Of a stretch of 64,000 nucleotides of DNA, positions 23,961-36,730 are shown in pieces. Position numbers and translations under genes: made by a program. The notes below the pieces were generated by a model, which was given only the letters and a program-made list of their open reading frames with translations, did not search any database and was not told the origin of the DNA. Positions within the stretch are counted from its first letter, which is position 1. The number at the start of each line of letters is the position of its first letter. Source of the stretch: Sipunculus nudus (taxonomy: Eukaryota; Annelida; Sipuncula; Golfingiida; Sipunculidae); contig CM049311.1 of the NCBI GenBank assembly GCA_026874595.1, forward strand, positions 51,711,676-51,775,675, in the 5' to 3' direction.

Positions 23961-25715
23961 CTTCACTGAGAATTCGCACAGAACAACCCACATACCTCTT
24001 CTTCTTATCACGGCATCATGTACCTGTGCTTATCACTGTGTAGGCCTACTGTAAGTCAGTGCCGGTCATGTATCTTTATTTTACCCCGATGGAAAACAGG
24101 GGTTTGTGAATCAAACAAAAACACTACAACACTACGTGCGATTACTGTCCTGTGACAGTGGTATGAATTACGTATGTATGTTATATCAGGGGCGTATCCA
24201 GAGGGGAGATTTATGGAGTTTAAACCCTACCGTTAACATGGGAAAATATTACCTGCACGCCCTCCCATCCCTACAGTTGTAGCATATCAGACCCCCGGTT
24301 TATATCTCCTCTTTCTGAAATCTCTTGCTCACCTCATATTTTAGCAAAACAATCCCACTCCCCCCACCCCCCTCCGAAGTTATTGACAAGTATTACTGAA
24401 GCTATCAGATTTTGACCAAGAAAGAAGGCTTCACAGAGCGGATCTCTGACCGCGGAGTACTTTGTGACGATTTAGGTGCCGGTCGTGACAGCATAACATC
24501 ATTAACAACAAAGCGCTGGGGAACCCAGGAGGAGCGGAGATAACAACCCGCCAGTCAGCTAAATGAAAGCAGTGACCACGGTGGGATCAGCGTGACGTCT
24601 CTTAAATTTAACCCGCAGGAGTCAACCAATTACCACGCCCACTGATGCAGTCAAAGCCGCAGCTTACATCAGGCTGTTACGTCTTGCGTCTCATATGATC
24701 CAGTCGATATTTTCTGCTTATATTTTTCACTAAAGAACCTCTAGTTATCAATGTTTTCCCCAAACTCAAACATAAGCAACTACTAACAAAAATCTGCCTC
24801 AGTTTACCTTGCATCGGTTTGTCATGAGCACCCATAAATTACAGGTTGTATGACCCAGATAAAAATAGGATCGTACATGCTAAGATTAATCTGCTAACTG
24901 TTGCTATTACAGGGTGTCCGGCATTTCAAGATTAACACTGATATATTCCGTATTTCTGCAAAAAAAATATAGACAAAAAAAAAATATTGTCTAACCGTCT
25001 GGCAAAACGGCCAGTAATCTTCCTATAGGGTTTATGTCCTTCCGGTACATCCCTTAAGCACAGTTTTCGAAAGTTTATAGGCAAAACCTATCGGTAGATA
25101 AAAAATCGATATTTGTTTTAATAAAAAGAGGAATAACTGCTTTTCAGGAGATATTATTTAGCACTTTCCTACCGATAAAAAGTTAATGTATGTTATTTTA
25201 GCATTTTATAAACTGGAACATGTATGTAAATTGAAACATGTTAATGTCAATGGTGAAAATGCGTATCTACACTCAAAACTTGCAAAATATCCTTTAAATG
25301 TTATCCTGGGGGTAAAATATTGTTTTTTTTTTGTTTTAGTCTTGTGTTAAACTTTGTGTTTGACCGGCCTCGGCGCTAAGGCAGCGCACATATGACACAG
25401 CAGAGCACAGATGTGGAGTTCGAAAATCAGTGGAAGAGCTGTGAGATTTTGCACTTTCGACCCCCAACCCCAGCCATGAAAATATGACCCTCCGGACTTT
25501 TTCAAAAAAACTTATAGCTTATAGAATGTAATGATATCTTAACAGAGCTGTTTAGACAGCTGCATGTACATTAATATTCACAATTTATGGATTACAAGCA
25601 ATAAACTATGGATAACCCAATTATCCTATTGACAGGGAATAAACAAAGATATGAAAAATGAACATTAATCACAAATAAATGAGAAATAGGTATAATGAGA
25701 GATGTTACAGCCGAA
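23961..25715. other. Intergenic, with one MITE left end
   Basis: CAGGGGCGTATCCAGAGGGG at 24187 matches the left terminus of the hAT-like MITEs, and C-rich sequence at 24353-24375 may belong to it. At 24910, ACAGGGTGTCCGGCATTTC resembles a mariner-type terminus but has no partner. No gene is recognised. Confidence 0.4.
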
Positions 25716-25764
25716 GGGGGGGGGGGGGGGGGGGGGGAGGCGCTCCCCTCTGGATCCGCCACTG
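25716..25764. mobile_element. MITE right end with a 22-base poly-G tract
   Basis: G22 (25716-25737) is followed by CCCCTCTGGATCCGCCACTG, the inverse of a CAGTGGCGGATCCAGAGGGG terminus. Poly-G tracts recur next to such ends in this window. Confidence 0.55.
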
Positions 25765-26526
25765 TAAAGATACCTGCTTGAATGTCGACTTCAACTTAAA
25801 ATTTGCAAAGCCATACGAGCCATGCAGAGTGCCATACAATATATACTATTTGTACAATCTATTAAAATGAATATGCTCTACCTTTTTAAATAACCCTTGA
25901 ACTTTGGTTATATTAAGTGTATCAAAGACGTTACCCTTATAAAAGTGTAGGCCTACAGTGTGAGAATAGCATGCATGTACTCTTTTCAGTATATATATAA
26001 CTTCCCAGTTAAAACTCAACAGATAATTCAAATAAACACGGGGTCTCATGGATCAAGACACTCAATTGAGAAGAAAACGCATCCTTTGACACTATGAATT
26101 GATCAACTTCAAATGAGAAAAGAGGGGACCAGCAAGAAACAATGACATGTGCAATCATACCCTCGGAAATTTAAAAGGTTAAAACTCCATAACTCACATT
26201 TGTTTTTGAGACCAAGTGATCAGATTGATCTATTTCAGACTCTACATGTTGACAGAAATACATGCACGATATGTCAAGATCCCTTGAACAACCGACAAAA
26301 TGGGAAAAATGAAAATATTTATCTCTATGTTTTCTGAAAGGAGAAATATCTAGTGTAGAAAAATACGCATTTATACATGGCAATATCTCGTCAATTTCTC
26401 CTTTGGATATTCTGACTTTCGTCATTAACAAAAGGAAAGTCATAATTCATGTAGAATGAACTACGAGAACTAATATTTTACGGAATATTTAACAAATTTT
26501 CGGGTCATCAATAATTCTCGTTCCAG
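25765..26526. other. Intergenic, nothing recognised
   Basis: Unique AT-rich sequence. Short open frames on both strands lack features. Confidence 0.4.
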
Positions 26527-26617
26527 CGTCCGCCTCTGCTACTTTAGCCGGATTCAGAGCCACCTGCAGAGGGAGGAGTTGATGGAAGGCCCTGTCATTG
26601 GGCACACAACCTTATGA
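26527..26617 (+). CDS. Candidate terminal exon of an unidentified gene
   Basis: An acceptor (AATTCTCGTTCCAG) ends at 26526. After one base the frame is open for 29 residues to TGA: VRLCYFSRIQSHLQREELME then GPVIGHTTL. AATAAA overlaps the sequence right after the stop (26618-26623). Composition is GC-richer than the surroundings and looks coding. The exon needs two bases from a preceding exon (phase 2), which I did not find. The family is not recognised. A chance open segment remains possible because it is short. Confidence 0.35.
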
Positions 26618-26804
26618 ATAAATCTCGGTTCAGCTGAATGAACTTGGCACGAGGGCAACAAGTTTTTGCTCACAGCATCTTTGTGTGGGTCCATGGCAAC
26701 ATCATTGCTATCATGGTTGTTATCGGTGAAATGTTGATATCAGTGATCAGCAAGGTTTCGTGATCGATTGTATTTAAAACAAAGAAGGAATAGACAAAAA
26801 AAAA
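26618..26804. other. Possible 3' untranslated sequence
   Basis: It follows the candidate terminal exon and its poly(A) signal. No other feature is seen. Confidence 0.3.
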
Positions 26805-27056
26805 ATAAAGGTAAAATTCTCAGGCATCGCTCACGTCAATTTCAAACCCCCATATCAATTTTTTTATTTTGATTTTCAATAGAAACTTACAAATTTTGAG
26901 CTCAAGCCGCTCTGACATTTCCTCCAGAAAGATGAAATAAATACAATTTTGATAAGATTTCCTTAGTAATGTAGTGCTTTAACCTGCTTAGCCAAAACAT
27001 TTCAGTTATTATGATGCTTTTCGCTGATCAAATTACATTTTTATCAAAGCACACAC

Positions 27057-27110
<54 letters not shown>

Positions 27111-27190
27111 GGGGTAAATCGCTCCCGCACACTGATTTTTAAAAAGAAGTACCTGAGAACCGAAACTTTTTTGCCTTAAGTATTTAAATT
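26805..27190. mobile_element. MITE-like repeat with internal TA microsatellite
   Basis: The left side AAAATTCTCAGGCATCGC and the right side GTACCTGAGAACCGAAACTTT are partial inverted repeats. The left 150 bp recurs at 59955-60100, which shows a dispersed repeat. A TA tract of about 50 bases (27058-27107) sits inside and a second short one follows at 27198-27211. No open frame is present. Confidence 0.5.
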
Positions 27191-27211
27191 TTTTTTATAT
27201 ATATATATATT

Positions 27212-28528
27212 TAATTTTAGACAAGGAAAGACCAATGGCCTGTTGGTGGTCGGGTTTAATTTAACCACAGGCGCTTGAATTGCTACAAGTGTAGATTTCG
27301 GTTTAGTTTGTTACTTTTCTGGCTTATTTCCTTATCACTATTACTTATCTGATAATATCCTAGCGTTTGTCGTACTCTATGGTCCATCTCTTTATTATTT
27401 ACTAAATATTTGAGATAGGCAGGCAAGAAGCCCCCGTTGTTAGGCCCGACAGCCATGGCACATCGGTTGGCTATATTTGAAGTTCCTGTCTGACTGGCTG
27501 AACCATTTTTACGCCACCGGTGTCACCATCTGAAGACTCCAGTGGTAAACATATCAGCCAGTCAGAAAGCGTGTCCTCGGTTGCTATGCTAAAAATGATA
27601 TGTTATTATTAAGCCCTTGAGTTTCTGGTTTTATATACAAAAAAGGCTATGAATAATCTAGGGGTCATAATATTTCGCGGAATTTCGTGAGAATCTGTGT
27701 GATTCTATTGATATTCACCTCTATTCACTTGACCCGGAAACCTTACGCTCTGCTGTCCAAATCCCTATCCACTTACAGTTGCGTCAAATAATCTTCAAGG
27801 GTGTGGGGTCTATGTTGGGATATACATATTTCACATTATACCCGGAAATGTGATCCGAATCAACAATTCAAATAACTAATATATTTCTTCTTCAATATGT
27901 AAATAATTTCTCTGAATATCAGGGGGGGTGATTATATTGACCACCTCCCATTAATTAAAGATTTCCCCCGTCCCCCTTGTAATGACGCCCCTGTCCATTA
28001 ATCCATGTCCTGGACCACGAAAGAAATATTGATTTGGACTATTGGCAAATCTATAAAATGAAAAGTGTAACAAGGTAAATGCAGATACCCGATTGGAGGC
28101 TGTTAAGCAATGTCAGGCAAAGAAAACTGCCAACTGCTCCATCTGCAATTTATTTGCACTGGAACCTCTTGACAGAATCGCAATATTGTTGCGGTGTTTT
28201 CCCTTCTACACAGATTAATAATCGTAAACCTTAATTAGTTTTCTGCGTCATTTTTAATGGTCGTATTTATTTTTTTATCAAATCTTTGCGGACCCATCTA
28301 TTTAAATTCGATTCTTGTCATAGCAATCGATAACCATACTATTTCCAATATCGATACGCCAACTCTGATTGTGTCTACCACGCAATTTGAGATCATATGA
28401 TGCTACGGGTATCTTCATAATCTCATCTGCAACCACTCCACTGTATTATATCCCGCGCCTGTAATTTTTTTTTATAATTTATGACATGACAAAGGGGTCG
28501 GGATAGATTACACGGGTAGTCTCTGATT
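27212..28528. other. Intergenic, with a very short TIR element
   Basis: CAGGGGGGGTGATTATAT (27917) and TTGTAATGACGCCCCTG (ending 27993) form imperfect inverted ends of a MITE of about 75 bp. Directly after it a frame is open to a possible donor ACAAG/GTAAAT at 28074 (HERNIDLDYWQIYKMKS), too weak to call an exon. Nothing else is supported. Confidence 0.35.
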
Positions 28529-28608
28529 CATAGTAAGATCTGCGCTAGTAATCTCGATCAATATGAAGCATAGTAAGATCTGCGCTAGTAATCTCGATCA
28601 ATATGAAG
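28529..28608 (+). repeat. Perfect 40-bp tandem duplication
   Basis: Two identical 40-bp copies (28529-28568 and 28569-28608), each containing TAGTAAGATCTGCGCTAGTA. Identity over 40 bases implies a recent slippage event or an assembly artefact. Confidence 0.9.
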
Positions 28609-30479
28609 CAAATCTGTATTTGCAATTACGAATGAAAAATAGCTGTTCAAAGATTGCTGCAGGGAACGTACGCCCTACCAGACGGGAAAAAATCGTGCGG
28701 GACCTGGTCTATTTATGGCCACGTGTTGAGGCCGCACATTGGCAGAATTGTGGATTATGTATCAAAACATTCTGTTAATGTTGACTGATAAGTCAGTCCT
28801 GGAGCAAATCTGCGTGGGGGTTAAATGAAAAAATTGGCATAAAGTGACTTCACGGAATGTTATAGATGTGTGTCTAGAACACGGACAGGTACCAGGTACA
28901 GTAAATTTTAATGTGGACCTAGAGCTTTTTTGTGTCTATAGCGATTACAATGTGAGCTCTGAACCTACGCCACCTGCCCGTCATTCTAGTAAAAATTACG
29001 TAAAACCATATTAACTTTTTAAAAATCTTTTTGATGTATGACAACAAATTCAATCACAATGTTAATTTTGGCCTATTGTTTAACTGCTGATGTGATAATG
29101 CCCATACGGGGTTTGTCGGTCTTTTACATAGCGGCTGCACGCGTACAGCACTGTTGTCTTTCTGTTTCTCTATTCTTCAATGGTATACTGATGGCTTCTG
29201 TTACAGTCTGTCTTCCGCCTGTAATGCCGCAATTGGTTAGAGATGGACTGATTAAGTCAAACTCTTTATAACGCACTGCCTCCAAGCCTTAAACAGAATC
29301 TCATAACATTGGGCTAGGTGAGAGATTTCCTGGAGCAGTCTTCGTATAAAATCTATGGTTCCTGGTAAAATTATTTTCGTGCAACACATTTTTCCAGGCC
29401 CTAGGGCAGGCGTCTTGAACAGCGCAAAAAAATTCTCTTAATTTAGAAGTCTAAGCACTGGTGAACTTTGGTACCGATTCTAGGACATCAGTGGTTGTGA
29501 CATCTTTTCATGGGATGCAGAGTACTGATCAAAAGCAACCTAGGTGTAACATCCCCCGTCCCCCAAAGGCGGCAGGTGACCCAGTATCAATAAGGTAAAA
29601 GGTGTAGTTGGCTCAATGAAACAATACCTTTGTTACAATAACTCCAGAATATCCTGACAGAACTGGATATAATGTTCTGCTAAAAATGTTAGAAAACATT
29701 TAATAATCAGAATCAGAGTACAAGTTTAATTTTACGTGTTATTTTAATTATGAAACAAACTTATAGGTGTCATAAATAGTGCAATCTTGTTTATTTTGGA
29801 TAGGCAAAATAAACTGGTCAATTAATTGGCCATTGCATATATTCCATGGCTTATATTCCTCGAATCCTCACTGGATGGACATCGGATTCAACGTGCAGGA
29901 GAGATGGAACAACATAAAAATAATAATAATTAAACAAACCAGGCTAAGGATAGTCATGGCCAAGTGCTGCCAGCATTGCTTCATATTCTTTAATATACTT
30001 TCTTTTTTTTTCAACACTCGGTCTCGGTGAGTGACTCGTATTAGTTATTATAACTAGTTGTACAATCCATGTTAAATAAATAAAGTTTAAAAAAACTGTT
30101 GGTTCTGATCCGTTCTTGGACTGTCCCTCGTACATGTTGCTGATGTAATCCGGTCATTGTTTGAATACAATATACTCACAAGGGTACCTCAATTCCTATT
30201 TACATTATTCATATTTTTCCACATCAGTCTAGATAAATCTGTATTGCATTCAGCAGCCTTTTTCAGCTTCCATAGTACTGGAAAGGGGAGGAGGTCTACA
30301 TTTATATTCATTTTGGTGGTTTCAAGTAGATCAGAATAACAACAATATATGCCATGTTGGCTCGAAGGGATTTATTCAGCTCAGTGTTTTTTCCATCCAG
30401 TAGGACCATCTATCTGGTGTCAGCTATCAAAAGGCTTTTGGTCATCTAGAAAAAAACTTTACATGTTTTAAATCAACAG
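28609..30479. other. Intergenic or intronic sequence, nothing firm
   Basis: Open frames at 28563-28778 and 29038-29271 have no recognisable domain. No splice-bounded exon could be supported. Confidence 0.4.
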
Positions 30480-30670
30480 GTTTGTATAAAACTAGGTCAA
30501 TTGAGTTCCCAGACGCTCAGGAAGTATGGGCCGGGCGTGACCCGGATGTCAAAATGTCAATTTCTTCTCCTCCCGAAAGAACATTTTTCATTTCCGACTG
30601 GAATACAATGAAGGGAATCATGGACACTTTGACACACGATGGCCTCACTGAGCGGCTAGTCTTCCGGTAG
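30480..30670 (+). CDS. Terminal coding exon of an unidentified gene
   Basis: An acceptor (GTTTTAAATCAACAG) ends at 30479. After two bases the frame is open for 62 codons to TAG. Its peptide includes EFPDAQEVWAGRDPDVKM, SPPERTFFISDWNTMKG and IMDTLTHDGLTERLVFR. Amino-acid use, codon use and higher G+C than the flanks make this one of the more convincing exons of the window. A second acceptor at 30506 (TTGAGTTCCCAG) is in the same phase. The exon needs one base from the preceding exon (phase 1). The peptide looks soluble and globular, with no signal or membrane segment. I do not recognise the family. No AATAAA follows nearby. Confidence 0.5.
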
Positions 30671-31448
30671 TATCATTAATATTTGTTGTTTATAAATGTT
30701 ATGTTATGGCATACTGCGGACAATAATCTAAAATATAACTACATGTATTTCTTTTCTGTAAGAGAATTTAGAAGAAATCTGAATATAATCTAAGTTCTTT
30801 GTTTGCTGAAGTGCTAAATCAAAGTTTCAATATATTGATTCAGTTGCTGTAAAAATATGAAATTACTGTTATAATGTATAACCTAAATCTCATCAAATAT
30901 TAATTGTGAAGTTGTTTCAGTGTATTTTTAAGTTAACTCTGTCAGTCTTTGCGACGGTGCAACGTCCTCTACTAAATATCTCTACAACTGTTTCAGCTGT
31001 CATCATATAACTTTGCAGACTTCTTGACCATGTGATAAAATGTGCAAAATATCCGCTCTTGGGTACGCCACCTTTCTTGACCTATTATCTGCTGGCCGCA
31101 GTGGTTTTTTCCTCTGTTCCTGAGAAGAAACATAAAGTGATAATATGTTGTCTTTCATACTGGCAATAACTGCCTTAGATGATGAGAAACAAAATTATGA
31201 AATTAGCGGAACTGTTGTCTATATTGCGTCCTTATGGAACTCCAAATTTGATCGATCATCAAGTTTGACCATATGGTGCGTTTGCATGATCTTATGTCTG
31301 TTCGCAAATATCTCAGGAACGGATGAGCCGTTTGCAGCAGGTTTCAGAGATATATTTGTTGTGCAACTGCCTTGAGATTTTGAGCTGCATGTGGTGCCAC
31401 GTGTTTGCTTACTTTCTGAGAAATGAAATGTAGACAAATCATGAACAA
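30671..31448. other. Downstream sequence of the 30.5 kb exon
   Basis: Unique at first. From about 31250 it resembles repeat-core text (CAAATATCTCAGGAACGG). No gene is seen. Confidence 0.4.
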
Positions 31449-32693
31449 TTGAACCCATAGGTCTTGACGCTCAGCTGAATTTATCTATAAGGATGTGTAT
31501 GAGCTTTTTTTTCAAAATATGGGTCCTGTGATCAGTCTGAAGCCAACCTGCCTACCAAAACTGGACTTAATTATCATCCACCAATTTGTGAATGGATAGG
31601 CCCTGACACCTTGACCTTTGACCTAGTGACCCCAAAATTAGAAGTAAACTTCCCCTATCTGCAGGTATGCCACATATGGAAGACGTAAATTTTGCGATAA
31701 AAAGTTTTGCTTAAAATGCGTCCACATTCTTTCTAATGTAGCGAGTCCTATGACTTCGACCTTGATCCCGGAATCAACATAGTTCTTACTTTAGTGGTGG
31801 GCCATACATAAGTCAAGTTTTAAGCCACTATTTCAATCCATACTGGTGTTATCATCTAGAAAGTAATCTGTGGATAGATGGCCTCTGTGACCTTGAACTT
31901 GTGACCCAAAAATCCATAAGAGCTTCCACTTTTGGCAGTGTATTCGGCGAGATCAGAGGACGGGTGAGGTGAGGCTGGATTGAGTGGCATGGGGAAATAG
32001 AGTGAGATGTGTTGCATATAAGCATAGATGTCTGCCACGTAAACATGGTTGTAGGTGGCGCCACCTGTTATTTTAACAGAGAAACTATCCAAGATGTATA
32101 TATATGCAAAATCTCAGATGGATGAGTCAAACAACTGCAGATATAGTAGTGATTTTATACCAGTTTTGTATATGATAAAGAGCTATGAGATCTATACACA
32201 TGCAAAATTTCATGAAGATGCGTTAAACAAGTCCGGATATATTAGCATTGATGTCTGCAGCGTGAACGTGAACCTAGGTGGCGCCATCTGTCATAAAATC
32301 AAGAAAGCTATCCAGGATGTATACACATGCAAAATTTCAGGTGAATAAGACCAACCACTGCAGCGAAATGAGTGATTTTAACCCATGGCAGACAAACAGG
32401 TGGACGCTGTGAAAAAAATGGTTGCAGGTGGCGCCTAATCGGCCAAACGAGTCCGAAGATATGTGGTGATTATGTGTAAACAAATACGATCAGATGGACG
32501 CACTGCGGAGAGGAAAGCCCAGAGGTCAACGCAGAATGGTCAAGGCACCAGTTCACATGTGACCCGATAATTGGGTCAAGTTTCGGAAAAATCAGTCTAG
32601 TGGTCTCAGAGGAGTTCTGCGGACACGAACGCAGCGGCAGCGGAACCAGGTCAAAAACACAGTATCCGCAAAACTTTGTTTCGGCGGATACAA
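31449..32693 (+). mobile_element. Mosaic element ending in family B 3' hairpin
   Basis: It begins with a diverged 5' end of the GACCCATGGGTC type (GAACCCATAGGTC then GCTCAGCTGA). It continues with text of the CCTTGACCTTTGACCTAGTG type. From about 31938 it becomes a family B copy lacking its first bases, with GGTGGCGCCACC at 32054. It ends in the family B hairpin GTATCCGCAAAAC/GTTTCGGCGGATAC followed by AA and then T. No open frame has coding character. Confidence 0.6.
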
Positions 32694-34155
32694 TTATTTG
32701 TTTCCCTTCGGAGAAGGACCTTAATGGCAGTATTTTGGACTTAGGTAATTTTGGCTCGACTATAACACAGCCAGTTCTAGTTTCGTTGTATTAATTTTGA
32801 ACTATCTCCGTTTGCTGGGTGACTTTTCCGTAAGGAATTGTGGACATAGCTTTCTAGTCGCCGTTTTTTTTTTTTAAATAATTTGTCTTGAGTTCGTTTC
32901 ATCAGCGTGAAGTCATTATTCTAACTTTATTTTCATCTTTACTCACGCAGTAGACCGGCTGCTGACACTGTCGGTGTGTTTATATTTAAACGTCTTTCAA
33001 ACTTAATTACTTTATTGATCCCGATTCCCTAATTCCGTTTAAATTTATTTAAATTTTTAATTAACTTAATTACTCGAATGAATCCAATTCCCTTTTCTAG
33101 TTAAAATGCATTTATATTTTTATATATTTAATAACTATACCTTATCCAATTCATTTAATGAGCAAAGTGTATTTTACATTGTACAAAGATGAGTGTTTTT
33201 ATTTATATTTCGGTGGATAAATAGTTCGGACTAAGTAACAGAGAGTCGCGGAAGCATATGATTGTTCTGGCGTCAACCAGGCTCGGTGAACGTTACCTGC
33301 AGCTCCTGGGTGCATGCATGGTCATCCCCATTTCTCAGTCAAAACACCGAGGACTCCCTGAAAGGCGCACTTGTTTGAGGGAAACGCGGCCCTAGAGCAA
33401 AGTCACCCCATTAGGTCTGAAGTGTTTTAGCCTGTGTAGAGGCCAAACGTGAAATTTCTTATCGCCCATCGACTGATATTCAATTAACGATAACTCCGGC
33501 TTTGAGCAACTTGCTCTGTCCCAAGACCATGGAAGCAAGAGTTCGTTTATTTGTATTCTGATTTTTTTATTGGTGCTGCAACTATGTAACCGATAGCCTG
33601 TTGTCATACACAATTTATTTGCCAACCTCGCCAGGAATGGTTCAAGCAAGGAAAGGTTTACAGTAAGGATGTATAGGGTCAGATCACAGTACATCCCACA
33701 GTGATTTCACAGAACATTTCACTGGCCACGTACGATTACCAAGGTCTATATAGCTCACTGTCAATGTGTATATCTCACTGTCAATGTGTATATCTCACTG
33801 CCAATGTATTACTTAACTGACAGTGTGATGTACTATTGCCTTATCATTTTAGGCCTATGAGGAGTATTCGACGTTTAAGGCCTTGTTTCCTTAGGATATG
33901 TGAGGGGGGCAATGTATGGGACAAAGCAATTACTTGTAATTATACTTTACATTTGTTCTGAATATTCAAAATAATTCTATAGGCTTACATTTAAGAAGAT
34001 CCAATAAGGCCACTGAAGTATGCCATAATCTAAATCTTCTTATCATGAGATGCAACAATGAAATAATCTTAAGGCAAATGAAGGAAGCTAAAAGTGGATG
34101 CGGAGATATAATCTCATAATCGTTATGCACATAGTTATGAGTTTTATTCTCTTAA
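32694..34155. other. Intergenic, with a 20-bp triple repeat
   Basis: Three copies of TATATCTCACTGTCAATGTG, slightly varied, stand at 33748-33807. A 100-codon reverse open frame (33392-33694) has no motif and is not supported. T-rich and homopolymer stretches are otherwise present. Confidence 0.4.
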
Positions 34156-34189
34156 CAAGGCCTACAGGCCTAATGCGTACCTGTGCAAT

Positions 34190-34232
<43 letters not shown>

Positions 34233-35457
34233 ATATGCTTCAACGATAACATGCTGGACCATTACTTTTCAAATAAATGCAAGTACTTAATATTTTGAAC
34301 CCGAGAATAAGGACCAATTACACAAACGTCACTCCTGAAATACTGGCATGGCTGTACACAACACAAACATGATTGTAGGTGGTGCCACCGGTCTTGTGTA
34401 TGTTAAGGCCATCGATAAGATTTTAGACAGAAACTTTAAACCACTCTTGAGCTATGTGCACAGGTGCATTAAACCTAAAACTATCCGGGATTTATGTGCA
34501 TGCCCAATTTCAGGTTGATATATCATATCCCTACTAAGAAATAATCAGGGACATACACTTTGCAAAACTTAATATAGGTGGCGCCACCAGTCTTGTATAC
34601 AACGAAGCTATCCGAAATGTATAGTTATGCACAATTTCAGGCTTATAAATCACATCTCTCCAGAGAAATAACCAGGGACATACACTGTGCAAAAAGGTGG
34701 CGACACCAGTCTTGTGCACATGAAAGCCATCACAGATACATGGGCAAACAAAAATTTCAGGTCGATACATCATCTTCTCTTGAGTCAGGTGCACTTGGCT
34801 GACCAAGCTCAGCTGAATAAGGCAGTTGCCCTAAGTCAAGTGAAGCAAATTAGCAGCTTCTGCTCTGAATGAAAAAAATATGCAATGGTCAGATCTGCGC
34901 AAAATTTAAGTTACTGATCTTATATTTATGCTAATAACTTATAAAATTTGAAAAATTTTCAGATCTAAATTTAGGTATACAACTGAATCTTGATTAAATA
35001 ATATTATATACCTGAAAAAAAGTCTCTTGCTTCTGCAATTATTATGTTAAGTGAGTAAATATATTTCCTGATCTTTTACAAGAAGCATTATATTCGGGCT
35101 CATAATTTCAACAAATTACGCAATACTGACCTAATCTTAGGATATGTATGGAAGAATATGCATATTAAATATGATCAAAAACAGATACGTGGTTTTGATA
35201 TTAGGCAGTCTTGAAGTGTCACAATGGGTTGTTAATGGAAAATTGAAGGTTTTTCCTAAATATTTTGAAGGAACAAAAACCTAGTGACCCAATTATTTGG
35301 TATGGTAGGAGATTTAGGGGCCATCTACCTGTATGTCGAATTAACATTCCCAACAGTTTCAAAACGTGCCAGTTTAACGGACGGACAGCCGGACGGATAG
35401 CCGACCGAAAAAGGACCACAACTATAGCTCAAATGAATTATAGACAGCTGAGCTAAA
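34156..35457 (+). mobile_element. Chimeric element: A1 5' end, E-type core, TAGCTCAG 3' end
   Basis: It starts with CAAGGCCTACAGGCCT like the A1 family, has an inserted TA tract (34194-34227) and GGTGGCGCCACC at 34577. From 34870 it carries the core otherwise seen at 56945-58140. It ends with GGACGGACAGCCGGACGG and a hairpin of the TAGCTCA...TGAGCTA type, then AAAAA/T. Because the 5' end belongs to one family and the 3' end to another, the copy looks like a fusion of two insertions or an end-swapped element. Confidence 0.6.
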
Positions 35458-36001
35458 AATGAGGAAGCCTCTATTGGCTTTTGTATTATCATCCTTATTT
35501 GTAGCTATATAGTCTAATGTCTGTTACCCCTTCCTTAGGCTAGATTGTTTTGGCCTTTAATCGAAACCATATTTGAATACATATTCCATTGAAACCATAT
35601 AACCGAGGGGGGGGGGGGACAAATTATACAAGGATGATGTATCAATAAAGACTGGTGTCTTTTTCACATATAGGTTTCCTTTTTCGCAATTATTTCCGTT
35701 TTGCCAATATAGTGAATTTTAAACTGCTATGAACATACAACCCCCCCCCCCCACAATAAAGCGATTCAATCATACATGATCAGTCAATTCCATCGATTTG
35801 TGATCTAACCAAACATGAAAAGATGTAACACTTTGGATGTAAAACAACCAAAAGGCGCAGGATTCTCAGAAGTCGTGCTAAATCTATTCTGAAAACACAG
35901 AGACTTATAGTGAAAACAAGATTAATCAAAAGTCAGGTGCAAAAATCAGGCTTGGAAATAACAAGTTGTACAGACACACACAAACACAGACAATGATGAA
36001 A
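35458..36001. other. Unique spacer with poly-G and poly-C tracts
   Basis: G12 at 35607-35618 and C12 at 35741-35752 face each other about 120 bp apart, which suggests a small foldback. No gene is seen. Confidence 0.5.
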
Positions 36002-36730
36002 CAAGAGACCCAGGGGTCTAATGTTCACTCTGTGAATTACTGTGCAATTTGGCAAGTGATTAAAATAAAATGAATGTGAAAATACCATTCATTCCTTTCC
36101 AAGTGGACACTGTCCTATTGCACAAGGTAGGTGGTGCCACCTATCTGGTTTATGAGAAAACTTTCCAAGATGACTGCACATGCCAAATTTCAGACCAATA
36201 CTCCTGAGATATGAGCAATTTTCACCGAAAGCAAATGTATGAATGGACACCACAGGAAAATTATTGCAGATGGCGCCACCAGTCTTGTTTACGAGATGGG
36301 GGTGACGAAGATCTATGGACATGCACAATTTAAACCCAATACACTGAACAAACACTAAGACAATCAAATGGCAAATGCAAAATTGGACACTCCGCAAAAA
36401 GTATTGTAGGTGGCGCCACCTGTCTGGTTAACGAAAAAACTTTCCTAGATGGATAGACATGACAAATTTCAGATAAATACATTGAACCACTCCTGAGATT
36501 GAGGGTTGTTATATAAAAGAAACCCAGGTTTGTACTGCACAGAAAGGTTCTCCATCATTGTTACCTACAACTTCATAGGTGAGGGAACAAGTATGCCAGG
36601 TTTTGGAAAGATCAGTCCAAGGGTCCTAGAGGAGACTCTGTTTTTGTGGATTATAACAAATAAATACTTAATGACATATTTTGGATTAAAGCAGAAAACA
36701 CCATTACAGCCTGCTGAAAGTAGCTAAACA

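Noticed and set aside
24910-24930. Mariner-type terminus ACAGGGTGTCC
   Set aside because: No inverted partner or transposase remnant within the next few kilobases.
27994-28074. Possible exon (HERNIDLDYWQIYKMKS) with donor ACAAG/GTAAAT
   Set aside because: No acceptor; the frame begins directly at a MITE end, and its phase does not fit the other candidate exons.
33392-33694. 100-codon reverse open frame
   Set aside because: No recognisable motif, no coding-like composition and no clear gene context.
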